From positions 29,811,435 through 29,875,434 of the forward strand of contig NC_089724.1 of the NCBI RefSeq assembly GCF_035083965.1: 64,000 bases of DNA, read 5' to 3'. The position numbers and the translations under genes were made by a program. Under the pieces are notes generated by a model. It was not told where the DNA came from. It saw only the letters and a program-made list of their open reading frames with translations, and searched no databases. Within the stretch, counting starts at the first letter, position 1; each line of letters starts with the position of its first letter. Of the stretch, positions 24,001 to 35,700 are shown piece by piece. This stretch comes from Branchiostoma lanceolatum (taxonomy: Eukaryota > Chordata > Leptocardii > Amphioxiformes > Branchiostomatidae).

Positions 24001-25067
24001 GCAGGGAGCACCAATTCCAAAAGAAGTGCCGAAATCCCATCGTCAACATCAGACTGTGTATTAGCAGGGGAATTTCGGCACTTGTATTTTTTTATGTACT
24101 CACAGACTCAGCTCTGGTGTTCAACCTTCAATCGTAGGATCAACTATGGTATCAAGTATGGTAAAGGGTTCTACATGAGTTTTCCAGTGATACCTAATAG
24201 TAATACTGTACTAAACAATTTGATTTTCCAAACTTAGCGCTGAGTTTATGTATCCATCACAATGCTACTGTAACTTCTGCCCCGTCGCGCTCTATTCGGT
24301 GTACTTCGCCAACTTTTAATATTTTAACCCTATCCAGACTGTGGGGGAGGAGGGTACAGTGCCCGCGCCAACTTTCACGCCACTGCCGAACGACTTGTGC
24401 TACAACTACCAGACTTTGTGACTTTTCCTAGAATTTAGTTGACAACAATTTTATATCATAATGATATAAGTTTCATGCAGCTGCTTTCATGCAGGCATTT
24501 TTTTGCTGCCATGGCAACGGGTTTCTGGCAGGCATATTTTCAAATTTCACAAATTTCGGTTTCAACAATGAGGTTTCAAGGTTTCCTTGCTAACCCACAC
24601 ATGTTTCCCGCATAATTAGAATCGTATGTACTTAAATGTATCATTTATGATTGTTTATAGTTTATACCTGCAAATTTGGTGACCATACATCATATTGTTT
24701 GGAAGTTATGAGCCGTCCGATTGAGATCCCCACCCCGTCCCAGGTATTTAGAAAAAGCCCAGTCTAGATAGGGTTAATGTACTACTAGTATTCCACTTAT
24801 TCTACAACGGTTTGTTCCTATGTTATCCTGGCCATGCATATCTCACATGGAAAAAAACTGCTTAGAGCTATCTAGTTTAGGGCATATTGCATACAAGCCA
24901 TGATTCGCACTGTTTTCCTATTCTATTCTACTTGTGTTAACAGTAAGGAAGTTACACTTACATCTACTTTCTTTTCCTGATAAATCAGACCCGTTGACAG
25001 CGGCTGGGAAACACTTTACCTCGGTTATAAACACCAGGAACAGGGCAAGATACACGACTGACACCAT
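18038..25067 (-). CDS. Paralogue B: secreted protein with two A-B-C triplets, mucin-like region and duplicated DDDDDWWLW tail
   Basis: Nine exons: 24962-25067, 23319-23423, 22160-22234, 21818-21907, 21202-21306, 20396-20470, 20027-20122, 18415-19902, 18038-18228; total 2331 nt, 776 aa. All introns are phase 1. Exon 1 is a signal peptide (MVSVVYLALFLVFITEVKC). Exons 2-7 are modules A, B, C, A, B, C with lengths 105, 75, 90, 105, 75 and 96 nt, identical to paralogue A; for example LNEGEEEAFEELVEDTKDG (A) and LFSRKMGVARADEVFDA (C). Exon 8 is 496 codons of Thr/Ser/Ala/Asn-rich, mucin-like sequence with many N-glycosylation sequons and a 10-residue repeat around NAGANPVQAQ. It begins with KMFWGELDVDVPD, similar to KRFWKNLGLEVPD in A. 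Exon 9 has DDDDDWWLW twice. Likely a secreted or extracellular-matrix glycoprotein; function unknown. Confidence 0.82.
19430..19700 (-). repeat. 30-bp coding minisatellite in the mucin-like exon
   Basis: About nine imperfect 30-bp units encode a decapeptide close to NAGANPVQAQ. The three central units (about 19595-19690) are almost identical at DNA level, suggesting recent expansion, while the outer units are diverged. Length polymorphism between alleles is expected. Frames on the other strands that look repetitive here are shadows of it. Confidence 0.9.
20770..21020 (+). mobile_element. tRNA-derived SINE
   Basis: Plus strand has a tRNA-like head: a box A-like AGAGTAGAGTGTTCGCC, then a box B-like GGTCGGGGGTCAAACCC about 30 bases on. 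A longer unrelated body follows, ending near GGGATGGGCACCTCCCTATA. The spacing and box B are those of a tRNA-derived pol III SINE rather than a functional tRNA, since no acceptor stem closes. It lies in an intron of paralogue B. Confidence 0.65.
22566..23312 (+). mobile_element. Helitron-like non-autonomous element, copy 2
   Basis: It starts TCTTCGCC after an A and ends GGAACTCTCG, a mutated CTAG, before a T. It carries 'ttttggtggtagatagct', 'gtactgcagc' and the ATGCAAAT/TTTGCATAATCAATGAG interior of the family. It lies in the first A-to-B intron of paralogue B, and its end is only about six bases from the splice donor of exon 23319-23423. Confidence 0.45.
24328..24773. mobile_element. piggyBac-type MITE with TTAA target duplication
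   Basis: A 446-bp element bounded by TTAA on both sides (24324-24327 and 24774-24777). Its ends CCCTATCCAGACTG and CAGTCTAGATAGGG are inverted repeats with one mismatch. The TTAA target and CCCTA-type ends are the hallmark of the piggyBac superfamily. There is no transposase, so it is non-autonomous. It lies in the first intron of paralogue B. A single related end (TTAACCCTTTCTAGACAGG) is present near 17735. Confidence 0.8.
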
Positions 25068-25565
25068 TTTTTTGCTTCAAGCGGAGACACCACACGATTG
25101 TTTAGAGGATCCTGAGTTCACAGGTGGGATGGATAGAAACCGGTTTGACATGTCTTATGCAAATCAGCCGCTGAGTCTATACACCATTTTCCCAGCGGTA
25201 AACGCACCAGGTGTCAGTTCACTCACGAGCTTTCTGCGACGACCTCTTATTGGGATTAATTCAACTTTTTAAGATCTTGGACTTCATTCTAAATGACGGG
25301 TAACCATCTACTTGCACAAATGGTACTTAGTATCATAACACGTGTATCGTAACTCTGCACGTCGCACACTTGTCGATGGTGAATCTGTATATGACAAATC
25401 AATAGATGTAGGATTAAGTACTTCCTCTTTTTAACGTTTTACATCATAAGCAATCTACTCTCCTGGTTTCCTTGTTTTCACACTGACTTGATTATATGAA
25501 TTATATCCGCAATTTTCGTTCCTCTTCCAAAAGAAAGGGGTACGACCGTGCTGTAAATTATTCAC

Positions 25566-25650
25566 ACTTCAGGATCTTGGCCACCCTCCTCGTCTTCGAT
25601 GGTTGTCTCCATGCCTATTTCCACCTGGTCATTCTATTTCATTCCCTTTG
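25566..25650 (-). pseudogene. Decayed A-type module exon, remnant of a fourth paralogue
   Basis: Read in the same phase as the A-type exons, after an acceptor-like TCAG at 25651-25654, this stretch encodes an in-frame stop and then METTIEDEEGGQDPEV. That matches the end of A modules such as ELIEDEENGVDPKQD in paralogue B. It is shortened and has no clean donor. It lies about 500 bp upstream of the signal-peptide exon of paralogue B, so it is not part of that gene. I saw no accompanying B or C exon. Confidence 0.6.
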
Positions 25651-28600
25651 CTGATTTCAGTATGCCCATCACTAAAGATTGAGGTAAATACAAATTCTAA
25701 ATAGGCGGTAAACCTGTTTTACCATTTACAGATGTCTACAAGCTGTGCATATATTGCTCAACTATGAGTGCCTGAAACAAATAAATGATAATGATACTAA
25801 TAGCACTAACTCACGGGGTCATTTCAAACCGGTTTTCCAGCCACTGACGTCAGTGCAATCTGATTGGTGAAAGCAACCTCCTTGGTGAAAAGAAGTGAAT
25901 GGGGCGTTGGGCTAAAACGTGGTCTCCCAATTGATCTGCACTGCTTAGTTACCAAAGTGATTGAGAAACATCTCTACTTCAAATAGAACGATGGAAGATC
26001 TGATTTAAGGAAAGTGCTAACGGGTCTATGTATTTGCTTACAGAGAATGGGTAATTGGTGGGTGAAACTTATATTAAATAAATAAAATTGTCCTTCTTTC
26101 GTCAGGGCTTTAATATATGATTCGGACAGCAAAGCATGAGATTGAACAAATGACACACCGAATCGTACACAGTACTAGTAATTACATTGTGTATAGGAAG
26201 TAGGTCACAAAGAGGTGGGCCAAGAAATAAGGTGCACTGGGCGAGTCGTTGCCCTTTGACACATAGGGACGAGGTCACAACCTGTTTAACAACTTTGAAG
26301 CATGGGTAATTGGTGCTTGCAACATAAAGAAAAAATCACGGGGGGGGGGGCTTTGTTTCCCGGTAACCACTGCTGGTGTGACCTTTAAGCCGCCAGGCAT
26401 TAATGAATCAGAAAGGTGCATTAGCACCACACCTGGGCAAGACACTGCTAAATCATCTTGTTTAAAACCATCAGTAAGTAACGAGTAGAGACACAATGAT
26501 TATCACCTTGCACTATGTTTATGTAAGTGATCAGTTAGGCTTCAAAGCTTAATAGCTTCCACACTGAATAGCTTGCACACTTGTCTATGTTTCATATCTA
26601 AATCATTTGCTTCTTGCAAGTATGAGGTCTCTTAATTCGAGAAGCAGTGCCTCCTTTATTTGAACTCATCATTTAGCACATGCCCTACCGCTACGATAAT
26701 GTAACGAAGAAACACAAAGAGAATGTGTCTTAAGCCCCTATTGTAGTTCCCGCCCGGCCCCCTTAAGGCTATTGGAGACACGGCAGAAGTGACGACCTTT
26801 GGTGTCATTTGTGCCACAACACCTGCTTAGGAACAGGTGGTAGGGCGGGTCTACTGGATACTCCGACAATTATTCTGTGAAAAAACACAAACAATCATCT
26901 ATCAGAACGCATTACGTTGTAGTGAAGAGTGAACTCGATTTAAAGTCGCAGTGGCTGTATCTAAGGCGTGCTTCTACGGCAAATGAAAGGTGAGTACCTT
27001 GTAACACGATGTCTTGACCTACATACTCTACGGTTACAGATATTCACGACCCGCAAGGGCGCGGAAAATATATAAACGTCGTTTTTTGGGATATTGTCAA
27101 GAACTTTCCACTTGGTTGCAATCAAGGAAGGTTTATCCAGTAATGTTTTTACACGAGCTTTTCTTTAGACAAGCGATCGTCAAAGATAGGTTGTAGTATG
27201 CCTTGCGACCTAGTTTGTAATTGTCTGCAATTTGTCATCATGGCGTAGTCCGAAGTCATGTTCTGTGTTTGGATGCAACTATTCTCTAAAGCGTCAGGCA
27301 TAGGTATATAGTGTGAAACGAAACTTTAGGACTTACTGCGTTTCCAATGTCTCAACTTAACTCCTAAGAATGAATGTGTAAGAGACGAACGTTTGGTTAC
27401 TGTGATACAGCCCCAGGCTGTGGTCAGGTCTAGCAGAAGAACAAAACCAACTTCGTGACGGGTTTCCTACAATCTACGTCGATGAAGGTTAGACATCCAG
27501 GTAATAAGATACGCCAAAAATGATTACTCAAGCAACTGGATAAGATTTTGAAACAGTCAGACGTTTCAGACGGCATCCACTGTCTTTCGTCAGTGACTAA
27601 CGATAGGACTGAGAACACCATGTTTTATACCAAAACTCTGCCCACCACCCCCCACCCCCGGACAAGCAACATTTAGTTACTGTTTTACTGTACTAAAACA
27701 ACAGTAGCTTATTGAACTATTGGCATAAAACTTTGTCTTGAATTAACCTTTTTTTAAGACTACTTCAAGACCTCCTAAATTGTCTTAACCTCATTAACAT
27801 ACCTATTCAGAGTTTTGGTATAAAACCTGGTGTTCTCAGTACTTTCGTTAGTCACTGACGAAAGACAGTGGATACTGTCTGAAACGTCTGACTGTTTCAA
27901 AATCTTATCCAGTTGCTTGAGTAATCATTTTTGGCGTTTCCTACAATCTATTCCGAGACCATGGCCTGCATGAAATCCAAGGAACTTCGGCTATTCAAGT
28001 ACATAGTAAACAATGTATTAGCCTTAGCTCTGCTGTTGTAGATACTGAACCACTGTCTTTCGTACTTCCGTGATTGGCTGAGGGGCATGGTACCTGAATA
28101 ACGTGACTGGCTACACAATAGGACAATTGGTTATGTGTCTTAATGTTAGGAAAATTGAGCTACCGGTGTCACAGCAAGTCGGCGTCACAGCAAGTTAGCT
28201 GATCTCGATTGCTAGCGATTTAGTCACCCCAGCACAAATCCGCCAGTGATTTCGCATCCCCCCTTGGCTGGATTTTTTTTTTTTATTCGTATATGTTTAC
28301 AGAGCATTAGACAGGAAGCGATTGCTTATTTGAAGCAACTTCTTTAGCCCAAATGAGTGTAAAGTTCAAATGCATCAATGTCTGGAACACTCTCCCCTCC
28401 CCCCTAAAGAATTTTACTTCTGTGATAACCTTCAAATGTCATCTTCGAGATCATCTCCTATCAAATCCCAACTACTTCTAAACATATTTCTGGTCTTCGT
28501 TAATAATAATTTCTTACGTTTGATCTGTATTATATTATCAGTATTCGATTTTTTGTTATATAGTTGTTTATTATGCTTATTTCATTATTTGGTATTCCTT

Positions 28601-30124
28601 TATTCGTTATTTATTATATTATTTTTGTAATCGATATTTGTTAAGTTAAAAGGAGGAGGGCTTCTATAAGCCTTGCAGGTTTCTTTCCTCCTCCTGCACG
28701 TTCTCATTGTATTTCTAATTGATTTATTATTGTTTTCTGTTTTTATGTGCGAAATGATAAACAAAAAATAAACAAAAAAACAAAACAAAATAAACAAGCC
28801 TTCTACTCAACACATACAAAATAGAGACATAATGACATGCATTAATACAAAATGGATAAAAGGAAAATAACGATAGACAGTACAAGTTGGTATCCATCAT
28901 TAAATGAATCTGCCTGTACAATGGATGTAAGTATGAACTATATCGAGTATATTACAGTTTTGTAAGGTTAGATCTATGTTAATATCCGAAACAATCTGGT
29001 GCGAGGTAAGAATAAGGAATTAGAATGTTTACATTTGTGCTTGCTATAGACCACCTGGCCAGAATGTGGAGGAACGCTCAGCATTCATAGACCACCTGCA
29101 ACGGTATGATAAGCAGGTTCGTGTCTGATAACGGCTTTACCCAGTTGATATCGGAACCTACTCGCAGTACCAATACCTCATCATCCGTGCTTGATCTCAT
29201 TATCACTGATTCACTGGATTTAGGCTAGATTTCGGCTAGATCTAGGCTAGTCTAGCGATTCCATACATGACATTTCGGATTTTAGTAATCCAATTCGCAA
29301 ACCGCAGTTTCACTTTGTTGTATAATCATAGCCATGCTCTAGCCGCAGTCCCCAAATCGAACAGACGTCTCGTCCTTTCACTTTCAGGCCGTCAGTCACA
29401 ATTTCACGCGGCATCAGTTGAGCGCATAATGTTCGCATACGCCTTGGCATGGCCTTTTTAGCCTTTATATGTAAGGCCTAGGAGAAAATGCTCTGTTTCT
29501 GTCTACCCGACCGACCCTGGCAAATACCTGCCAACCCTAGCCTTTTTGGTCAATACTTCCTTTGCTCAATGACGTTTGCTTTGCTGTTTGCTTATTATTT
29601 GAAGTGAGCACTTAAAGTTAGGGAAGCACCTTTTCTAACAACTACCGTGGTGAAATTTCATACACGTTTGAAAACCCTGTGAATCCGTTTTGGAGGCGAA
29701 ATCGCTGTGACACCGGCTTCATGATGATGGTCCACAAATAATTAGGCCAATGCGAGAGGAACATTTCAAAATCGGCGCCCGGCCGAACACTTTGCAGAAC
29801 GAAAAGTATGATATAAAATACTACAAAAAAACAAACAAAAAACGTGAATAGTCTGAAATAATTCGTGAATAGCTCTTGACATATGCTTTTATTTTTCGTT
29901 CCCAAAACAGCCCGGCCGGGCCCGTTTTGGAAATGTAAACCTAGCATAAGTAACACACTATGTAGCGCCTATGCGAATTATGTAACGTTATAGATTACCG
30001 CAATCACGAAAGTTTTGCATGAGAACTGTGTTTATCAGTTGCTTTTCTGGATTTCAGATCACACAGTTGTCGTCGCAACCATTCAAGACCAGAAGTTCCC
30101 CGTATTTTTCTTCAAAGAAGTAAC
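25651..30124. other. Intergenic between paralogue B and the Kv channel
   Basis: No gene recognised on either strand. It holds an inverted-repeat element at 27440-27960, AT-rich low-complexity DNA around 28500-28800 and otherwise unique-looking sequence. The promoter of the channel gene at 30125 should lie near its right end, but I could not point to a core promoter motif. Confidence 0.45.
27440..27960. mobile_element. Inverted-repeat element with hairpin plus GAAAC arms
   Basis: Two arms in opposite orientation (about 27455-27640 and 27820-27955) share the block running from 'ggcgtttcctacaatc' or its equivalent through 'aactggataagattttgaaacagtcagacg'. Each arm carries a CTGACGA box, a hairpin and GAAAC; in the right arm these are 27855-27861, 27863-27880 and 27881-27885. 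The arms match another copy at 62125-62290. The arrangement resembles the terminal repeats of Penelope-like elements. No coding capacity. Confidence 0.6.
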
Positions 30125-31579
30125 ATGGCTAGGTTTGTCGCCACAATTCCAGTCTTTTCAAATCACCCATATGAAGAAGAACAAGCAGAAGACATCTTTG
30201 GAGAAACATTTCCATTCCTTCATCAAGCACATGACTCGGTCCCTGGCAATCCGACAGAGGAGAGTTTTATCATAGATATGAACCGAAGGATATGCCTCAA
30301 TGTGAGTGGCCTCATGTTTGAGACGAGGGAATACATCCTTCACCGTTATCCAGACACGCTTCTCGGGGATAAAGAACGCAGGCAAGAGTTCTACTGCCAG
30401 GACATTGACGAGTACTTCATAGATCGCCATCGACCGAGCTTCGAAGCGATATTTCGCTACTACCAAACTGGAAAAATGACCCGGCCTCACAGTGTTCCCA
30501 TGGATGTGTTCTTCAACGAGTTGAAGTATTTCGACATGGGCCAGGACGTGATCGAAAACTTCCTGGAAACAGACGGTTGCAGTCAAAAAGTCGACCCGTT
30601 GGAAGTTGATGTCTTGCCGGAGTCTGAACCACAGAGAACCATATGGATTGTCTTCGAATACCCACAGACCTCACCCCTGGCAAGATTTGTGGCTTTAATT
30701 TCGATATCCGTTATTTTTGTATCCATTGCTGCCTTCTGTGCAGAAACAATACCGATGTACAGCGAGCAGAATGTGTTAAAGTTCGGTCAGGATGACACAC
30801 TGTCCGATCGACTGACAATGGCGTACCGTAGCAGCTTCTTCCGCGTGGAAACAGCTTGCATCATCTGGTTCTGTTTCGAACTAGTAATTCGCTTCTACGC
30901 ATGCCCGGACCCAAAGGCATTCTTAAAGGACATTTTGAACATTCTAGACCTTGTTGCGATCCTACCATACTTCGCTACGCATATTTTGATAGTCGCGAAC
31001 ATACAGACATCGGGTAGCGGCGCTTTGATCATGAGGATCCTTCGTGTCGTTCGGGTCTTCAGGATCTGCAAGCTCACTCGCCACATCACCGGCATGCGCC
31101 TCATCATCATGACCTTACTCGCCAGCATGGGCTCCGTCATCTTGCTGGTTTTCTTCATGTCTATTCTTATGATTCTCTTTGGAAGTATCGTGTATTTTGC
31201 AGACATGAACCACGATGAGTCAGACTTCCAAAGTATCCCGGAAACTTTTTATTGGGCTGTTTTTACCATGACAACGGTAGGTTACGGTGACGTGTACCCG
31301 AGAAGCCTTTGGGGTAAGTTAGGAGGGCTGATGTGTGTCCTGTGTGGCTTTATTGTCCTCGCGATCCCTTCGCCCGCCATTGTAGCTAACTTCAACAGGT
31401 TCTATCTCAGGCACAAAAACGTCCTGCTTAGTGATGAAGATATCCAACAGAAAGAGAGAGAAATGAGAAAACATCGCACACTGTGGGATAGGTTTATCAA
31501 ACGATTCTCAAAGAATGACACACAAGAGGAAAGGTCAACTGAGGATAGGGCGTTTCGTTCCTCTACTCAACAGAAGTGA
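30125..31579 (+). CDS. Intronless Shaker-type (Kv1-like) voltage-gated potassium channel
   Basis: A 484-aa single-exon channel subunit that would form plasma-membrane tetramers and pass outward K+ current on depolarisation. Visible parts: N-terminal T1 tetramerisation domain (about 54-148, starting RRICLNVSGLMFETREYIL), S1 (about 187-206), S2 (241-259, FELVIRFYACP), S3 (270-290), S4 (about 300-319, RILRVVRVFRICKLTRH, with R304, R307, R310, R313, K316 and R319 every third residue), S5 (333-358), selectivity filter TTVGYGD at 383-389 and S6 (398-424). Kv1 channels normally have PVP in S6; here it is PSP (415-417), still a Pro-x-Pro hinge. The C-terminus is short and ends TQQK, without the usual Kv1 PDZ-binding tail. 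The first ATG is used; no intron is needed. No frame breaks, so it is probably functional. Confidence 0.95.
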   Translation: MARFVATIPVFSNHPYEEEQAEDIFGETFPFLHQAHDSVPGNPTEESFIIDMNRRICLNVSGLMFETREYILHRYPDTLLGDKERRQEFYCQDIDEYFIDRHRPSFEAIFRYYQTGKMTRPHSVPMDVFFNELKYFDMGQDVIENFLETDGCSQKVDPLEVDVLPESEPQRTIWIVFEYPQTSPLARFVALISISVIFVSIAAFCAETIPMYSEQNVLKFGQDDTLSDRLTMAYRSSFFRVETACIIWFCFELVIRFYACPDPKAFLKDILNILDLVAILPYFATHILIVANIQTSGSGALIMRILRVVRVFRICKLTRHITGMRLIIMTLLASMGSVILLVFFMSILMILFGSIVYFADMNHDESDFQSIPETFYWAVFTMTTVGYGDVYPRSLWGKLGGLMCVLCGFIVLAIPSPAIVANFNRFYLRHKNVLLSDEDIQQKEREMRKHRTLWDRFIKRFSKNDTQEERSTEDRAFRSSTQQK

Positions 31580-32727
31580 TGATTACCAAAATACTTATTA
31601 CACTAAGAACCTCGACCCTGAAGAAGACAACTAGTGTTGGAAGAACCTTCCCGAATTTATTTTAAAAAATAGAATCTATGTTACGTAGATACCACATATT
31701 GAGTATTGTGCTGAGTGTCTATGGTGGACATTACGTACTGGGTGTAGTGGAATACTGCGTGAATACGAGACAGGAAGGGATTATTGATAGTTGAAAATAC
31801 ATAGTTGATGGCATCCTGTCACAATGCCATGGCAACCTTAAAGGGAGACTCCACCCCAGGAGCGGGTGTTATTTTCTGAAAGACCACATCTTTATGAAGA
31901 CAAAAAAAACTATCACAGATGAACAAATAAATGAACCATTTATAATCCAGGAATTGAGTAGTGCCCCTTCATGCAGATATATTGGGTGTGGTATATGATG
32001 GGAATGATGCCTTAAGTATTGGTTCCTGTGGGATAATTGCTGAAGTTCCAGGTCAATTTTTGGGTCAAAGCAATAAAAGGATTAAGTTGCTAAGGGTGAA
32101 AATTGATGAACAACTTTCACACACATGTTACAAACATTATATTTAAGATCAGACCAAGGTCCTATTTTTCTGAGGGTCTTTTTTTCAAGTCTTAAGTATG
32201 GATTTTAATGGGATGATTGACAAAGATCAAAGTCCAGTTTTGACCCAAAGCAAATGGATTATAAAGTTACTAAGGCTTTAAGTTGACAAACAAGTATCCA
32301 GAAACACATTGCAAAAGTAATTTGTAAGCTCAACCCAAGATGTCTTAAGAGCACCCCAGCTGAAGTTTGTCTAATGGTTGTTTGCAATATGATTACACCT
32401 GGCTGTAATTAATCTGAAGGGCACTAGGGAGGTTACCAGAATATTGATGCTGTATAATACAACTACTGCCTAGTCCAAGTCCAATGTCAAGTTACCAATA
32501 CAACTAAGTTTTTGTATTCAGAAAAATATTATTAGCAGAACCAAATCACTCTCCTTTAGAGTAGAGCATCCCCTTAACATCAGTCGCTGGAATGACAATA
32601 CTGCCATCATTATCATTTCGGGCATGTTGCTGTACAGTATACCAATATCATGTGCATTCTAATAAGCATCCTCAACGTCACTTTATAAACCGTCTAATTA
32701 TTTTGACATCTTGACACATATGGTCAG
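31580..32727. other. Convergent spacer between the Kv channel and paralogue C
   Basis: It holds the 3' UTRs of two convergent genes: the channel (plus) and paralogue C (minus, stop at 32728). No other exon seen. Two diverged copies of a repeated stretch containing AAAGATCAAAG or AAAGCAAT-like phrases occur around 32040-32140 and 32215-32330. Confidence 0.4.
31926..31931 (+). promoter_or_regulatory. Candidate polyadenylation signal for the Kv channel
   Basis: AATAAA about 350 bases after the stop codon of the channel gene. It is the first canonical hexamer I saw on this strand, in AT-rich sequence. Position is plausible, but not proven. Confidence 0.35.
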
Positions 32728-35700
32728 CTACCGATTGGCTTGACCCTTGTCCTCCTCATTTTCAATGGTTTTGGCTTCATTGAAGACCCTTCTTGCCTGT
32801 TCTTCTCCATATCGACTGGCTATCATGGCTTGCACTGAGGAATGAATGAATGAATGGTTTTACTGCACAAAAACTTCTTAAAAAAACATTTTGCAGCCTG
32901 TAGGCTGAAGTGCACATTTCTTTACATATTCGTTTATACACATGGAGTTAATTAACTATGTGTATTAAATTACAAGTAGTAAAACTAGGTGTTTCTTTTC
33001 TTAACATGAACAGTCTGCCATTTGCTTTTGATACCATTTTCTCCACTTGCACTGCCCTTCTTAACATTAACATTAAAACAAAAATACATTCAAAGTGTTC
33101 TGGAGGCTGGTCCAGTATAATCAATGGCCATTTCTCTGCATATTTTTGAGGTATCGGATGTTTTTTGGTCTAATTATCAAAGGTTAAGAAGATCAATCTT
33201 ACGTTGTTTCTTGTCATCCTCATTCAATTTGTCTACTCTCTCTTCTGCATGTGCCATCAAAGCCAACTCAGTTTCTCCTGTTGGAAAACAAAAACAGCAA
33301 AATCATTCATTGTTGTTACGGTAATTCTTGATTATTAGAGTCAAATACATGTACTATGTATTATTTTTCTAAGAACAGTATATCATAACACCTTATTATA
33401 TAGCTAACATCAATCACCAATATATCAAGTACTTCAATGAAGTGAGTTAAGAACATAGTGATAGTCATTCCGTGTAAAGGTGGATGTCTTCAAACCTTTC
33501 TCTTGTAAGAGGTAGGTCAAAGATAAGTAAAATCATGTACATACCTTCTGCTTCTGCATCAGCACCTTTGATGACATCAGAAACCAACTCCTTGAAAGCC
33601 TTTTTCTCATCATCTTGGAAACCTACATCCTTCCTTAGCTCCTTCAGTTCTGTATAGTTACAATAAAGAAATAAACAGATGAATAGTTACATCAAATCAT
33701 AACAGATAAGGTAAGCATTTTGAAGACAAAAAGAATGACATTTTTTTAGGTCGGGCAAGTATTCTAAAAAGTGTGCCTATAAAATAATTGTGAAGTGTAG
33801 GTAGTTTATTTGAATGAGGCTGACAAATCTAGATATGACTGCATTGTAAAACATGTTGCCAGCCGAGATGGTCAATATAAAACCTTTGATTTAATAGAGA
33901 ACTATGCAGCTCCCTCCCCCATGACAAGCCTACTTGTCGTTCTCCACCACTGCCATGCCCTGCAGCCACTGCAATGTAGGGTGCCTAGTATGACCTACAT
34001 TCCAAACATTGGAGTCTCTCAAGCTTGCAATTGTGGCAGTTGGGGCCTAACTTAAGATACTTTTTCACTGCTGCAATTTGCCAGAAAATGGTCAGGTTTT
34101 TATCAATGAAATTTGAACACATTGATCCGAAGCACATACTTGGGCAAGAAATGCATCAATGTGGTTCATGAACCCTTCACACTCTGCGTAAGGACCCGTA
34201 AATGGTGCAAGATGTTTTCGTTAATGTACTTTTCGATTTTTTTATATTCTTGACAGTGTGCTCTAAGTTAAGACGCTTTTGTACTTATGCTGTCTTCAGA
34301 ATGGTGATGAGTTAAAGTAAGCAAACACTCGGAAACCCAAATTTTCAGTGTTTTATAAAGCTTTATTCTTATGACAGTTGTGAGACTGATTTGTACAGGT
34401 CATACATTTCTGGGCACAAGCCACCGCTAGGAAGTGACGCTCCTTTCAGCGCCATCATTATCATTTGTGAAAAAAATGATGAATGTATACATTGTACAGT
34501 CTATTTTGCAGGCAAGTAACAGGTATGTGCATGGACAATGTTTATTAACATTTCTAATGTCGGTGGCAACAACACGGTGTAATCATGCACAATAAGATGG
34601 GCACGTCTTAAGTTAGGGCCCTCCCCGTTACATTCCTTTTCCCTCATCCACTGGCACAAGTGAACAAAATGCCCCCAAAATTTTCTTACTTTCATCCTCC
34701 TCCTTGGCTAACTTGCTGGCATCCTGGAAAAGAGTTTCAGTCTCTGCAATTCCCAGATTCTCACGGAAAAGCTCCTTGACTTCATGAGACATAAAAATAT
34801 GTGAAATATAGTCAGTATGATAGAATGTTTGTAATGATTCAATGTAGATAAGGTTCTAACTAGCTATGAGCATTATTTCGAAAAGGAAATGTTTGCCCAA
34901 ATAGTTTAAGATTTTCAACTTATCTTGAAATTGTAAAAAGATCATGATTTTCTCAGTGACGAAGCGCACACATCATAACTTTCCCCAAGAGGATGATGTT
35001 TTCGGTGCCGTGTGTGTTTCTGTTTGTGAACACCATAACTTGAGAATGCCTGGGTGACTTGTCTTGATAGTAATGAGGGAAGGTCTTATATAATGAGACT
35101 TCAAAATGACTAGATTTTGGGGCCCCTAGCGGCTTGTTTGATATCTCGTGTTCTGGAAATGCTGTGGTTGTGATTTTTGTGTGGTAGATAGCTCTTAGGG
35201 CAGAGAGTAAAATTATGAAAAATGCATTATTTCACATAATAGTTAAGACTCCTTGACCTAAAAGAAAGTGATAGAACTGGCCCCCTAGCAGTTTTTGAGG
35301 AACTGCAAGGGCCGAAACGGTTTCAGATTTGAAAGCAAATAATTCAAAGCGGTTGACGGATTGTCATGATTTTTGCTATGTACATAGCTTAAGTGATGAT
35401 TGACATAATAAGATGCTAATTATGCATATCAATCCGTGAATAGTTTCATCAGGTTGGTAAGTCACTGAATAAAAAGACTCTTTTTACACAACCAAGGGAT
35501 TTATTCAACCGACGTTTCGGTGACCCTCTGTCACCTTCTTCAAGGCAATTCTGACTGGTTCACATAGCAATGCAGCACAGGTGTTGCTGCTTATACATAT
35601 TAATGAGATGCAAACGCAAGTTATTTACATATATACAATCACAAGGGATGACATCACTATGCGGTCCCAAACGTACAGAAGTGTAACACATACACAACTA

